Below are positions 40,791 through 50,540 of a DNA stretch of 55,511 bases, in pieces. This stretch comes from Candidatus Tritonobacter lacicola (lineage in GTDB: Bacteria > Auribacterota > Tritonobacteria > Tritonobacterales > Tritonobacteraceae), in NCBI GenBank assembly GCA_030765135.1, contig JAVCDC010000052.1, positions 1-55,511 of the forward strand, in the 5' to 3' direction. The position numbers and the translations under genes were made by a program. The stretch's first letter is position 1. Each line of letters begins with the position of its first letter. Below the pieces are notes generated by a model. It saw nothing but the letters and a program-made list of their open reading frames with translations. It had not been told where the DNA came from and did no database searches.

Positions 40791-42455
40791 TTACTGGACA
40801 AAGAAGCGGCCGGGCCTCTCCAGCCTCCTGAGGCCAATGGCCATGGGAACGAGGCAGACGACCGCGCTCAGGGCGGTGATAGAAACAAGGCCCGCTATCA
40901 GTAATAATCCCGGCCTTAAAAGCCCGAAATAGGAGCTTAAATAAAAAGGGCATACCAGAAGCGCTGCAACAGCGATAATGTAGGCTGTCGAAATAATCAA
41001 GACTAGGGAACCCCCGAAGCCCGAAACTATGACGGATGGGTCGTCACAGCCCATCCTCGGGTATATTGCCCCGAGCCCGATCGAAAGACCGACGAGCGCA
41101 AAGACAACCAATGCCATAGCAATCGAGTTCACAACGGCCATATCGAATGGGACCCGAAGAATCCAGCTGGAGAGCACCGTTATCGTTTGCGTCAGCACGC
41201 CGATTACTGCAAATGACAGCCAGAACTTGGTGAGTAAAACCTTCCTGAGGCTCAGTGGAGAAGTGACCAGAAGCCAGAACCTGTTCCCCTCCAGGCTGAG
41301 TTGCGGAAAGGCGAACCTCGACGTCAAAGTACCCGTGATCAAGGCCATCGCCATAAAGTTCAGAAAAGATATAAGCCTCTTCCAGAAGATGGAGTCCAGG
41401 TCGTACGGCAGGTTCCTGAGATTTGCGATATAGACGAACAGGAGGCCGAAGAACATCAGATACTGCGACCACTGCGCCGGGTCGCGCAGGAAGAGCTTGA
41501 CCTCCTTCGATATAAGCCGGTCGAAAGGCCCGGGAAAATACGAGACCATGTTATCTATAGCCCTCGAGGCCAACCCGGGAGACCTGGATCTAATAAAGTC
41601 ACCCCTCCTGGCCAGGCCGCGGCAGTACCCCCCTTCCGCCAGAGAGAACAAAACCCAGAGCATCATGAAACAGGTGCTGTAAATGAGGAGGATATAGAAC
41701 AGTCTCCCGCCCGGGGAGCCGCCTGTCGCGGCGGCATACGCCCAGTAGCTTGGAAGAAAGTGGCAGTCGGCGAACCTCATGTGGGCGAGGAGCTTGTTGA
41801 CGAGAGCCAGTGATGTCCGGCCCGCCGGGGAGCCGAAGGAGAACCTCTCTATCATGATCCAGCCCACAACGACGGCGGACAGCGCGGCCGAGGCGATCCA
41901 CCCGGCCCTGATCCTCCTGCCGCGGCGGGCCCACGCAACGCTTACGGCTGCCCCGAGAGAGGACGCCGTCACCGCCATCCCCAGGAGCCCGATGATCAAG
42001 AAAATGTAAAAGGAAAGGTGACGCGAACCGACCAGGCCGTAGGCGAGAAAAAGCGGCACACCAAGAAAGACGAGCGCCCAGCAGCTCAGGATGAAAGACT
42101 GGCAGAAGAGGATCGTGAAATGCGAAAGCTCGGAGACGGGCATCGCCATAAGAAAATCAGTCTCCTTCCCCCGGTAGAGCACGCCATAGGAAGAGAGGAT
42201 GCTGCTGATGAATATCATAACGAAAAAGGCGAAAAGGCAGAGCTCAAGGAGCTTATCCAGGAGTATGTCTCCAACCACTGTAAATGAGCGTACGAAGGAA
42301 AAACCCTCGAAGAAGAGGGCGAAGCTTCCCGCGATGTAAACCGAGGCGAACAGCACCACGACGAGAACCTTCAAAGATGACTCACGCTTAACCGACAGAA
42401 GAGCGTTTTTAAGCACCCTCGTTTTCAGCTTGAAAAGAACCGACAGATCGCTCAT
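40791..42455 (-). CDS. ABC-2-type exporter membrane protein
   Basis: This is a 554-residue permease with about 12 transmembrane helices, e.g. VLVVVLFASVYIAGSFALFF, LELCLFAFFVMIFISSIL, FILSCWALVFLGVPLFLAYGL and LVLIISTAYIIAVAALLV. The loop RGKETDFLMAMPVS after the second helix and KEVKLFLRDPAQWSQ match ABC-2 exporter subunits. The ATP-binding partner is encoded 97 nt upstream. The substrate is unknown. Start is ATG 42455; an ATG at 42467 is also in frame. Confidence 0.86.
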   Translation of the reverse strand: MSDLSVLFKLKTRVLKNALLSVKRESSLKVLVVVLFASVYIAGSFALFFEGFSFVRSFTVVGDILLDKLLELCLFAFFVMIFISSILSSYGVLYRGKETDFLMAMPVSELSHFTILFCQSFILSCWALVFLGVPLFLAYGLVGSRHLSFYIFLIIGLLGMAVTASSLGAAVSVAWARRGRRIRAGWIASAALSAVVVGWIMIERFSFGSPAGRTSLALVNKLLAHMRFADCHFLPSYWAYAAATGGSPGGRLFYILLIYSTCFMMLWVLFSLAEGGYCRGLARRGDFIRSRSPGLASRAIDNMVSYFPGPFDRLISKEVKLFLRDPAQWSQYLMFFGLLFVYIANLRNLPYDLDSIFWKRLISFLNFMAMALITGTLTSRFAFPQLSLEGNRFWLLVTSPLSLRKVLLTKFWLSFAVIGVLTQTITVLSSWILRVPFDMAVVNSIAMALVVFALVGLSIGLGAIYPRMGCDDPSVIVSGFGGSLVLIISTAYIIAVAALLVCPFYLSSYFGLLRPGLLLIAGLVSITALSAVVCLVPMAIGLRRLERPGRFFVQ

Positions 42456-42458
42456 AGC

Positions 42459-42545
42459 AATAACCAAACAATATCCAAATTAAAAATTCAAATACCCAAA
42501 CTCAACAGCCTTACCTTCATTTGATTTTTGCTTTTTGATTTACAT
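42459..42545. repeat. AT-rich word repeat (half of the CAAGATRCAAG-type family)
   Basis: The gap between the two ABC genes contains ATAACCAAACAATATCCAAA and CAAATACCCAAACTC, then TTTGATTTTTGCTTTTTGATTT. It has the style of the element at 30391-30542 but is shorter. Confidence 0.5.
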
Positions 42546-42552
42546 CAGCTAC

Positions 42553-43305
42553 CTACTTGGTTGTCTTTTCGCCTGCCGATAATCGCGTCGCGCTCTTCTC
42601 CTCGGTCAAGCGCATAAACGTATCCTCAAGCCCGCCGTCCGACCCCGACGCGTCGCTCAGTTCACGGGGCGTGCCGACGGCGATCAACCTCCCGCCGTCA
42701 ATTATTGCTATTCTGTCGGCCAGCTCCTCTGCGATAGCCAGCGTGTGAGTCGACATAAAGACGGTTGCTCCCTCCCGAACGCGCTGGCCCAGCATCCTCT
42801 TCACCAAGATGGCCGTCTTGGGATCGAGACTGACAAACGGCTCATCGAGGATAATGACATCGGGATCGTGCATCAGGGCGGTTGCCAGTACAACCCTTTG
42901 CCGGATTCCGTGAGAGCAATCCTCCGTGAGGCTGGAGAGATGTTTCTGCAAACCGAATATCTCCAGGACCTCACGGCGTCTAGCGTCCAGCTTGAGCCCG
43001 TATATCGCCATGACGAACTCGGCGAACTCGCCTACCGTGAGCTTGCCGTAAAGATAGGGGACATCCGGCACGTAACCGATAATTTTCTTTGCTTCGGAGG
43101 ACTCCGTCTTGATATCGTGGCCTCCAATGACAACTCTGCCCGAGGTGGACTCGAGCAATCCCGTCATAATCCTGATGGTGGTTGTTTTTCCGGCGGCGTT
43201 GGGTCCCAGGAACGCGAAAAACTCACCTCTCTCAACCTCCAGAGACAGATCGTCCAGCACGACGGTTCCTCCGAATTCCTTGCAAAGCCTCTCAATTCTG
43301 ATCAT
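42553..43305 (-). CDS. ABC transporter ATP-binding protein
   Basis: This 250-residue ATPase has Walker A GPNAAGKT (34-41), Q-loop region YVPDVPYLYGKLTV, signature CSHGIRQRV (SHGxxQR type rather than LSGGQ), Walker B VIILDEPF, and the switch His in STHTLAIAEELADR. It pairs with the ABC-2 permease downstream. The exporter type is typical of drug, polysaccharide or lipid efflux; nothing points to one substrate. Confidence 0.93.
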   Translation of the reverse strand: MIRIERLCKEFGGTVVLDDLSLEVERGEFFAFLGPNAAGKTTTIRIMTGLLESTSGRVVIGGHDIKTESSEAKKIIGYVPDVPYLYGKLTVGEFAEFVMAIYGLKLDARRREVLEIFGLQKHLSSLTEDCSHGIRQRVVLATALMHDPDVIILDEPFVSLDPKTAILVKRMLGQRVREGATVFMSTHTLAIAEELADRIAIIDGGRLIAVGTPRELSDASGSDGGLEDTFMRLTEEKSATRLSAGEKTTK

Positions 43306-43344
43306 GATGTGTCTTCTCTCATCTTAATTTATCTACAATACATC

Positions 43345-43466
43345 AGGATAAATCACACACAGTTTTATGAGTTGTTGAGTTTTATGGGTTTTATGGGTTT
43401 TATGAGTTTAGATCATCAATAATAGAATTGTAACTCATCAAACTCATATAACTCATGTAACTCATT
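43345..43466. repeat. Tandem/inverted AACTCATAAAACTCAT-type repeat
   Basis: TTTTATGGG and TTTTATGAG units repeat several times between 43363 and 43410, then the complement AACTCATCAAACTCAT at 43432-43466. The two halves can form a long hairpin between the ABC ATPase gene and the exported protein gene. Unit length and spacing are irregular, so it is not a CRISPR. Confidence 0.7.
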
Positions 43467-44256
43467 CTTGCACTGCGAGCGAAGCAAGCTCCTTCCCCGC
43501 TCCCTTTCCCAGCAGCATCTCGTTCACGACCATGAAATCCTCGGGACCCTTTATGAGAAGAAGTTTTTCCTCTTTATCGAGAAACACAGAGCAGGTGACC
43601 ATCCTGAACTTTATCGTGAACTCCCTGCAATCCACGCGCCTGTCCGCGATATGGATGGTGCGCCGGCCGCGCGCTTCAACGGCAAGTTCTTCTTCAGCAC
43701 CCGTAAGCGGATCATACACCGACACCCCCCTTCGCCCCCTCACGCGGCCCATATCGATGGCATAGAGGGGAGTGAACAAATCCGTGAAGACTATGCGGCT
43801 GGGATCCATCGCCATGTGCAACGACTCGCCGCCGCTACTGATCTCCAGCTGCAGCGCATCATCCTCTACCCTGCCATTCACGGACACATCCACGAATTCA
43901 GGAACAACCAGCCGCGCATGAAGTTCTTTTAGATTGAAGCGTGAGTCGATAACGGATGTCGACTCCAACCTAAGGGCGCCGGAAAAAGAGGGCATTCTGA
44001 CGACCGCCTGGGCGCTTATCTCGTATCCGTCGGGAGGGCTGTCCCAGACCGAGTAGGAGATATACCCTATCCTCCTCTCGCCGCTGTATATCTCCATCCA
44101 CTCATCGCGGTACGGAAAATCACCTGTAAAAAGTCTCCCGTAGCCCTCTTCCCGCCGGCAATTGCTATAAGCAGCGTATTCTCTCGCAATGAGGGCAGCC
44201 ATCATGAAGACCCAGAAAGCAAAAATGGGAAAAAATGATACCCTGGTTATCTTCAT
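43462..44256 (-). CDS. Exported or membrane-anchored protein of unknown function
   Basis: This 264-residue protein has an N-terminal anchor (VSFFPIFAFWVFMMAALIA). The mature part is beta-rich: EIYSGERRIGYISYSVW resembles the opening strand of exported proteins with a G-x-K/R-x-G-Y signature (some transglutaminase-linked and DUF3108-like). Later parts are IDSRFNLKELHARLVV and VDCREFTIKF. ATG 44256 is used because it opens the hydrophobic helix; the frame is open to 44358. No family can be named. Confidence 0.72.
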   Translation of the reverse strand: MKITRVSFFPIFAFWVFMMAALIAREYAAYSNCRREEGYGRLFTGDFPYRDEWMEIYSGERRIGYISYSVWDSPPDGYEISAQAVVRMPSFSGALRLESTSVIDSRFNLKELHARLVVPEFVDVSVNGRVEDDALQLEISSGGESLHMAMDPSRIVFTDLFTPLYAIDMGRVRGRRGVSVYDPLTGAEEELAVEARGRRTIHIADRRVDCREFTIKFRMVTCSVFLDKEEKLLLIKGPEDFMVVNEMLLGKGAGKELASLAVQE

Positions 44257-44414
44257 AAGGAGTAAGATGAAGTGAACCGGTAGACCGACCGGACATCGAT
44301 ATCTAACGACCGGGGATGTTGCTCTTCGCCCGGAACCGCTCCACCTTCGAGGAGCCACAGTATTACGTCAATGATAGGACCGTGAACAACCCTTCCGGGA
44401 GCCCAGGCGCCCTC

Positions 44415-44744
44415 TCAGGTCCCCCCCTGGTAGTCCGTCTTCTGGCTGGGGTACCCCTTCTGCCGGTACCTGTCCGTGGAGTTCACATCTTTGAACTGGT
44501 AGTTCCAGTTGTAACGGATAGAGTCATCGGACCAGCCGTGCTTGAATTGTTTCCAATTGTATTGAGTATTGTAGGCGGGGTTCGGCCCGTGCCTGCCGGC
44601 GTGTATGGGAGCTCTCCCCTGAACCCTCCTGCCATGAATGGGACCCCGCATATTGACGCGGCCGCGATACTGGCGGGCGGAGGCCACGCCCGTCTGCAGC
44701 ACAAGAAACGAAACCAGAATAGCTCCGATCAATAAGCTCTTCAT
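44415..44744 (-). CDS. Small exported basic protein
   Basis: This is 109 residues with a signal peptide (MKSLLIGAILVSFLVLQTGVASA). The mature part is rich in Arg, Gly, Tyr, Asn and His: two GRxP-type motifs (GPIHGRRVQGRAPIHAGR) and an aromatic end (NWKQFKHGWSDDSIRYNWNY). I do not recognise it. Confidence 0.7.
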   Translation of the reverse strand: MKSLLIGAILVSFLVLQTGVASARQYRGRVNMRGPIHGRRVQGRAPIHAGRHGPNPAYNTQYNWKQFKHGWSDDSIRYNWNYQFKDVNSTDRYRQKGYPSQKTDYQGGT

Positions 44745-44815
44745 AATAGTATTATATCACCCCCGGAAGTTTCCCGCAACCCGGTGTGCCTCTAAATGGC
44801 GGGCTACCTTTACGG

Positions 44816-45694
44816 CTAGAGGGAAGGAATGGTGACGCCACGCTGAACCGGCGGCCGCGCGGGCTTTGTCGCGGGGGTCGGCATGCGCTTCTTAAAGGTC
44901 CGCCTGGCTGTTGAAGTCGGCTTCTTCGAAGTCGTTGTCTTTTTTACTGCAGGCTTCGTATCCGGCGCCTTCTTTTCCCTGGATTCATATGTCCTGACCT
45001 TTGCTTCGAGGACCCTGATCCTTGCATTGGCACGCTCCGCACGGGCCCGTAATTTCTCCTTCTCGGCTTCAAACTTCTTGAGCAACTCTATCTTTTCCTT
45101 ATCGTACTTTCTCTCCTGGGCGGCCCCCTCCCTCGTGGATAAGGTGCTTTCCGATATATCTCCGGACTGAAGGGCCGTCAGCCTCTTGACCTCCTTTCGC
45201 AGCTCATCGATAGTTGCAAGGTATGCTTTTATCTCCAGCTCCAGGCTACGGACCTTCTCCTGTGTGTCCCCGTAATCCGCCGCTTCACCCCTGACAACTT
45301 CGGCTGTCGGCGTTGGCCCCGACGGCGCCATGCTTGACTCACCCCTCGCCTTTTCTATCCATTCCCTCACCATGTCGGCTTTTTCCGTGTCAGGCTCCAG
45401 CTTGAGGTACATGCTGTAATGGTATATCGCCCTGTCTTTATCCGGCAGGTAGTCATCGTAGATCAGTCCCAGGTCAAAATGTGCTCTCGACAGGTCGGGA
45501 TCCAGGTCGAGCGCCCTCTTATACATCGCCACCGCCTCGTTGTAATACCCCTTCTGGTACTTCCGGAAGGCTAGGTCGTAAGCGGACCTGGCATCATTCC
45601 TTGCGGGCCGCCGATCATCCCTATCCCCCCCGCAGCCACCCATGGTGAGGGCCGCAATAAAAATTGCCTGGAATAAAATAATTCTTTTGATCAA
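44816..45694 (-). CDS. TPR and coiled-coil lipoprotein
   Basis: This 292-residue protein has a lipoprotein signal ([21 protein letters not shown]). TPR repeats at about 35-115 (YDLAFRKYQKGYYNEAVAMY, SRAHFDLGLIYDDYLPDKD) precede a long coiled coil at about 140-235 (ELRKEVKRL, EKIELLKKFEAEKEKLRARA) and a Lys/Pro/Thr-rich tail. It is the last gene of a run with the 729-residue TPR lipoprotein and clpB; its ATG overlaps that gene's stop. Confidence 0.86.
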   Translation of the reverse strand: MIKRIILFQAIFIAALTMGGCGGDRDDRRPARNDARSAYDLAFRKYQKGYYNEAVAMYKRALDLDPDLSRAHFDLGLIYDDYLPDKDRAIYHYSMYLKLEPDTEKADMVREWIEKARGESSMAPSGPTPTAEVVRGEAADYGDTQEKVRSLELEIKAYLATIDELRKEVKRLTALQSGDISESTLSTREGAAQERKYDKEKIELLKKFEAEKEKLRARAERANARIRVLEAKVRTYESREKKAPDTKPAVKKTTTSKKPTSTARRTFKKRMPTPATKPARPPVQRGVTIPSL

Positions 45695-47880
45695 CGCTCC
45701 TGCCTCCCGAGCTTTATTAAAATTTTCTTTACCTCCTCGGTGTACTTGCCCCGGGGAGCATGCTCGACGTATTTTTTGTAATGGTATAACGCTTTTTCTT
45801 TTTTACCAAGATTTTTGTAAAGCAGGGCTGCGTTGAAGTGCGCGCTTGCGAAACCCGGGTCGGCAGAGAGGGCTCTCCCGTAGGAGGCAAGCGCCTCCGC
45901 TTGCCTGCCCCTCTTGCTGTAAAGGACTCCCAGGTTATTATGCGCCTTAGCGTATCCCGGATTAAGCTGCGTCGCCTTTTGATACATCTGGATAGCCCTG
46001 TCGTAGTAGCCCCTTTTCATGTAAACGGCGCCCAGGTTGAAATACGCCCTGTCGAAATCGGGCTTCAGCCGAATTGTCTTCTTATACTCCCCGATGGCCT
46101 CGTCGAGCATTCCCCTCTCCTGGAGAACCACGGCAAGGTTGTAATGAGCCTCGGCACGCATGGGGTATTTTTCGACCATCTTCCTGTACTTTTTCAGCTC
46201 GTCGACGGCTTTGCTCAGCCGGTCCACGGCAGCTTTGGCGTTGCGGGCGCCGGGGCTCTCCGGAGCCAGCTGAAGGCACCTCTTATAATGGGCGAGGGCC
46301 TTCTCTTTATCATTGAATTCCTTCTCAAGGAGCGCCGCCGCCTCGCTGTGCGCCTCGGCGTAATTCGGGTCGATGTCAAGGGCCTCGCGGTATTCATCCA
46401 GAGCCCTCTTGTAATTCCCCCCTCTCTCAAGTAGCCTCGCCGTCCTCGCATGAAGCTCCGCGTTGCTCGGATTCCGCTCCAGGGCCCTCTCGTAACACTT
46501 AAGCGCCTCCCGGGGCCTGCCGGCACCGGCGTGCTCTTCACCCATGGCCGCGTGGACCGCGGCTATGTCCTTCCCGATACGCTGGACGCCGTGCGAGGAT
46601 GCCCGTTCGAATGCCTCCAGGGCCTCCCCATGCCGGCCGAGCGACATGCAGGACCTGCCCAGTTGATACTCCGTCTTGCCCGTTGAAGGGACGAGAGAGA
46701 GAGAGCTCCGGAACGCCTTCATCGCGCCCTCGAAGTTTCCCTGCTCCATATATTCTATGCCCAGCTCATGGTACGATCGCGCAATATATCCAGCCGCGTC
46801 GAGCCCGGGGTTGAGCTCGGCCGCCTTTTCAAATTCCATTATCGCGGAAGAGTGATCACCGGATTTCTGCAGGGCGAGGGCCCGATCCCTGTGCCCGGTC
46901 CACTCCTCGATTACATCCTCCGCTACGGCCGGAGACGGAGACGGCATGGGAATAGACGCAACGCCTCCGTCTGCCTCCTGGAGGGAGGTCTTCAACTCAT
47001 CCCGCGCCTTCGCCAGAAGGCTCATAACCTCTTCAGCATCATCGGCTTTAAGGTTGGCCTCGAGATATCTCTCGTAATACCGCACGGCTTTCTCTTTGTC
47101 CTTCGTGTGGGTGTCGTATATCCCGGCAGCCTCCAGAATTGCCGGCGCGTACTTCGGGTCGATCTCAAGAGCTTTCTCGAACTGATTGAGCGCCTTCTCG
47201 ATATGCCCGGTGGCAGCCAGCTCCATCCCGTTGTTGTAGAACTCCGCGGGGGATTGCTCTCCGAGCTCCTTCAGGAGCTTCTGTGTCCGATCGGCCTTAT
47301 CGCCCCCGGGCGCAATCTTGAGGTACGCCCGTAAGTGCTCCCTGGCCTTCTCCTTTTCCCCCATCTTTGTGGCATAAACCACGCCCAGGTTGAACCGTGC
47401 GTTCTCGAACTCCGGGTTGATAGACAGGGCGGCTTCGAATGCCTGAACCGCCTCCTCGTACCGGCCGAGACTTGTTGAAATAACTCCAAAGGAATTGTGC
47501 GCCTGGACGAGGTCGGGAGCCAGATCGATCGCCCTCGTGTACTTCTGCAGCGCGTCATCGAGCATTCCCTTATCGGCGTAAATCGTGCCCAGGTTGTAGA
47601 AAGCAAAACCAAATGAGGGATCGATGGCGACTGCTTCCTCGAACTCCCGCCTTGACGCTTCCCGGTCTCCCGTTCTCATGTACATCATGCCGAGGTAGTT
47701 GTGCGCCCGGGCGTTCCCGGGCCGCTCCTTCAGCGACAGGTTGAACAGCTCGATGGCCTTTTCGTTTCTTCCGGCACGTGCCGCTTCCATCGCATCCGCA
47801 TAGTGGTCCCTCTCCCCCCCGCCGCACCCGCCAAAGAGCGCCATCGCAACAACAATCGAATATGCAAAATACCTTTTCAT
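45691..47880 (-). CDS. Large TPR lipoprotein
   Basis: This is a 729-residue protein with a lipoprotein signal ([15 protein letters not shown]). The rest is TPRs, at least 14 recognisable, e.g. [40 protein letters not shown] and [20 protein letters not shown]. Two linkers at about 300-330 and 560-575 break the array. TPR lipoproteins act as scaffolds in periplasmic complexes; the partner is not known. It overlaps clpB and the next gene, each with a 4-nt overlap of stop and start. Confidence 0.9.
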   Translation of the reverse strand: MKRYFAYSIVVAMALFGGCGGGERDHYADAMEAARAGRNEKAIELFNLSLKERPGNARAHNYLGMMYMRTGDREASRREFEEAVAIDPSFGFAFYNLGTIYADKGMLDDALQKYTRAIDLAPDLVQAHNSFGVISTSLGRYEEAVQAFEAALSINPEFENARFNLGVVYATKMGEKEKAREHLRAYLKIAPGGDKADRTQKLLKELGEQSPAEFYNNGMELAATGHIEKALNQFEKALEIDPKYAPAILEAAGIYDTHTKDKEKAVRYYERYLEANLKADDAEEVMSLLAKARDELKTSLQEADGGVASIPMPSPSPAVAEDVIEEWTGHRDRALALQKSGDHSSAIMEFEKAAELNPGLDAAGYIARSYHELGIEYMEQGNFEGAMKAFRSSLSLVPSTGKTEYQLGRSCMSLGRHGEALEAFERASSHGVQRIGKDIAAVHAAMGEEHAGAGRPREALKCYERALERNPSNAELHARTARLLERGGNYKRALDEYREALDIDPNYAEAHSEAAALLEKEFNDKEKALAHYKRCLQLAPESPGARNAKAAVDRLSKAVDELKKYRKMVEKYPMRAEAHYNLAVVLQERGMLDEAIGEYKKTIRLKPDFDRAYFNLGAVYMKRGYYDRAIQMYQKATQLNPGYAKAHNNLGVLYSKRGRQAEALASYGRALSADPGFASAHFNAALLYKNLGKKEKALYHYKKYVEHAPRGKYTEEVKKILIKLGRQER

Positions 47881-50474
47881 TTTTTCTCTTTTGAAAAAGC
47901 GAGATTCCCGTCCTTCCCCGCGTCGACCACGACCGTGTCACCCTCGTCGAACTCCCCCTTGAGAATATCCATTGCGAGGGGGTTCTGCAGAAGCCTCTGT
48001 ATCGTCCTCTTCAGGGGCCTGGCGCCGAACTGGGGGTCGTAGCCTTCCTTCGCAAGGAAACACTCGGCCCGATCGGTGACGGACATCCCTATGCCCCTCT
48101 GCCGGAGAAGCTCGCGCAGGGAGCCGAGCTGCAGATTGACTATTTTAAAAATGTCCTCCTCGGTGAGCCTGTTGAAGATGATCATCTCGTCGATCCTGTT
48201 CAAGAACTCCGGCCTGAACCTCGCCTTGAGGGCATCGTTCACTCTCCTGATGATTTCATCGCGGTCGCGCTGTCCGAGCTCGCTTATATACTCGCCGCCG
48301 AGGTTCGAGGTCATGATAATCAGAACATTCTTAAAATCCACCACGCGCCCCTGGCTGTCCGTCAGCCTGCCGTCGTCCAGTATCTGGAGAAGCACGTTGA
48401 ATACCTCGCCGTGGGCCTTCTCGATCTCGTCGAAGAGTAGAATCGAATAGGGCCTTCTCCGTATCGCTTCCGTCAGCTGGCCGCCCTCCTCGTAGCCAAC
48501 GTAGCCGGGAGGCGCGCCGATGAGTCTCGCCACGGAATGTTTCTCCATGTACTCGGACATGTCTATCCTCACCATGGCATTTTCGTCGTTAAATAGGAAT
48601 TCCGCCAGCGCCCGGGCCAGCTCCGTCTTTCCCACGCCCGTCGGCCCCAGGAAGATGAAGGAGCCGATCGGCCTGTTGGAGTCCTGGAGGCCCGAGCGCG
48701 CCCTCCTCACGGCATGGGACACGGCAACAATCGCCTCCCTCTGTCCGATAACCCTCTTCGACAGGCACTCCTCCATCTGGATAAGCTTCTCTTTTTCGCC
48801 TTCCAGCATTTTAGATACCGGCACCCCCGTCCACCAGGAGACGACCTCTGCGATATCCTCTTCGTCCACTTCCTCTTTCAGCATCTTGCCGTCTTTCTGG
48901 ATCTCGTGAAGCTTCGAGGACTCTTCCCGAAGCTGCTTTTTCATCTCCTCGAGAACACCGTAGCGAAGCTCCGAGACCCTGGTGAGGTCCCCCTCTCTCT
49001 CGGCCTTCTCCTCCTCGTTCCTCGCCTCCTCGATCTTCGCGTTTATATTCCCTATTCGCTCGATTGAGGCCTTCTCCTTCTTCCAGTGGGCCGTCATCGC
49101 GTCCCGCTGTTTCTTCAGTTCTTTGAGCTCCTCATCCAGCTTCTTCAAGTTCTCCCTCGAGGCCTTGTCCCTCTCCTTCTTCAACGCCTGCCTCTCTATC
49201 TCCAGCTGCATGATCTTCCTGCTGACCGTGTCCAGCTCGGTGGGCATGCTGTCTATCTCTATGCGAAGGCGCGAAGCGGACTCGTCGACGAGGTCTATCG
49301 CCTTGTCGGGCAGGAAACGGTCGGCTATGTACCGGTTGGACAGCTTCGCAGCGGCGACCAGGGCCGTGTCTTTTATCCTGACGCCGTGGTGTACCTCGTA
49401 CCGCTCCTTTAGCCCCCTCAATATAGCGATCGTATCCTCCACCGACGGCTCTCCCGTGTAAACGGGCTGAAATCGCCTCTCCAGCGCGGCGTCCTTCTCT
49501 ATATACTTCCTGTACTCGTTGAGGGTGGTCGCCCCTATACACTTCAGCTCGCCGCGCGCGAGGGCGGGTTTGATCATGTTCGACGCGTCAATCGACCCCT
49601 CGGCCGCGCCGGCCCCGACCAGCGTGTGAAGCTCATCGATGAAAAGGATGATCTTCCCCTCCGCCTTCTCTATCTCTTTCAGGAGAGCCTTCATCCTGTC
49701 CTCGAACTCGCCCCTGTACTTCGATCCGGCCACCATCGCTCCCATGTCCAGGGCGACGAGCTTTTTTTCTTTGAGTATCTCCGGCACGTCACCCCTCACT
49801 ATCCGCTGAGCCAGGCCCTCCACGATAGCTGTCTTCCCGACGCCCGGCTCTCCGATAAGGACGGGATTGTTCTTGGTGCGCCGCGAGAGAACCTGCATGA
49901 CGCGGCGTATCTCATCGTCACGACCGACCACCGGGTCGAGCTTCCCCTTCCTGGCGAGCTCGGTGAGATCACGGCTGAACCTCTCCAGGGCCTGGTACTT
50001 ATCCTCGGGGTTCTGGTCCGTCACGCTCTGGCTGCCCCTGATGTCCACCAGGACTTTAAGGATGATGTCCTTCGTCACGCCGTAGCGGGCAAGGAACGAG
50101 GCCACCTCCCCGCCGTGCTCGCCGGCCAGTGCGATCAGGAGGTGCTCCACGCTGACGTATTCGTCCTTTAGATTCTCGGCCTCCGTGAATGCATCGTCGA
50201 GAACCAGCGAGAGTTCACGCGATATGTGGGGTTGTATTACGACCGTGCCGTACACCTTCGGGACCTTTTCCAGCGCGGCCTTTACATCGGAGGTAAGCCC
50301 GTGGATATCAACCCCGATGCGGTTCAAAATCGAAAGGGCAGTGCCCCCCACCTGCTCGAAAAGTGCTCCGGCAAGGTGCACGTTTCCTATCTCCTGATTA
50401 TTCATCTCGGAGGCGATTGTGCGGGCCCGGCCGAGCGCCTCCCGGCTCTTAACGGTGAGCTTCTCTATATCCAT
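47877..50474 (-). CDS. clpB: ATP-dependent disaggregase ClpB
   Basis: This 865-residue Hsp100 chaperone starts [14 protein letters not shown], the normal ClpB start. The Clp-N domain (1-145) is followed by AAA1 with [13 protein letters not shown], the coiled-coil middle domain (about 400-530, [16 protein letters not shown]) that marks ClpB, and AAA2 with [27 protein letters not shown] and FDEIEKAH. It extracts and refolds aggregated proteins with DnaK. ATG 50474 has GGTGG 7 nt upstream; the frame reaches 50498. It heads an operon with two TPR lipoproteins, which is unusual. Confidence 0.97.
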   Translation of the reverse strand: MDIEKLTVKSREALGRARTIASEMNNQEIGNVHLAGALFEQVGGTALSILNRIGVDIHGLTSDVKAALEKVPKVYGTVVIQPHISRELSLVLDDAFTEAENLKDEYVSVEHLLIALAGEHGGEVASFLARYGVTKDIILKVLVDIRGSQSVTDQNPEDKYQALERFSRDLTELARKGKLDPVVGRDDEIRRVMQVLSRRTKNNPVLIGEPGVGKTAIVEGLAQRIVRGDVPEILKEKKLVALDMGAMVAGSKYRGEFEDRMKALLKEIEKAEGKIILFIDELHTLVGAGAAEGSIDASNMIKPALARGELKCIGATTLNEYRKYIEKDAALERRFQPVYTGEPSVEDTIAILRGLKERYEVHHGVRIKDTALVAAAKLSNRYIADRFLPDKAIDLVDESASRLRIEIDSMPTELDTVSRKIMQLEIERQALKKERDKASRENLKKLDEELKELKKQRDAMTAHWKKEKASIERIGNINAKIEEARNEEEKAEREGDLTRVSELRYGVLEEMKKQLREESSKLHEIQKDGKMLKEEVDEEDIAEVVSWWTGVPVSKMLEGEKEKLIQMEECLSKRVIGQREAIVAVSHAVRRARSGLQDSNRPIGSFIFLGPTGVGKTELARALAEFLFNDENAMVRIDMSEYMEKHSVARLIGAPPGYVGYEEGGQLTEAIRRRPYSILLFDEIEKAHGEVFNVLLQILDDGRLTDSQGRVVDFKNVLIIMTSNLGGEYISELGQRDRDEIIRRVNDALKARFRPEFLNRIDEMIIFNRLTEEDIFKIVNLQLGSLRELLRQRGIGMSVTDRAECFLAKEGYDPQFGARPLKRTIQRLLQNPLAMDILKGEFDEGDTVVVDAGKDGNLAFSKEKK

Positions 50475-50509
50475 ATCATTCCACCCTTCTCCCAGCACAG
50501 TATAGAAAA

Positions 50510-50540
50510 TAAAACCCGATTTGGTCTACGACCAAATCAG
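50510..50540 (-). terminator. Rho-independent terminator of the transporter gene
   Basis: On the minus strand GATTTGGTC and GACCAAATC pair around GTA, followed by GGGTTTTATTTT. The stem includes the stop codon of the transporter gene. It ends transcription before clpB. Confidence 0.75.

Noticed and set aside
42553-43305. Degenerate ABC signature (CSHGIRQRV) as a sign of a dead ATPase
   Set aside because: SHGxxQR variants are usual in this class of ABC-2 exporters and the Walker and switch motifs are intact.
43345-43466. CRISPR-like array
   Set aside because: The short TTTTATGRG units are adjacent and irregular, with no unique spacers and no cas genes nearby.
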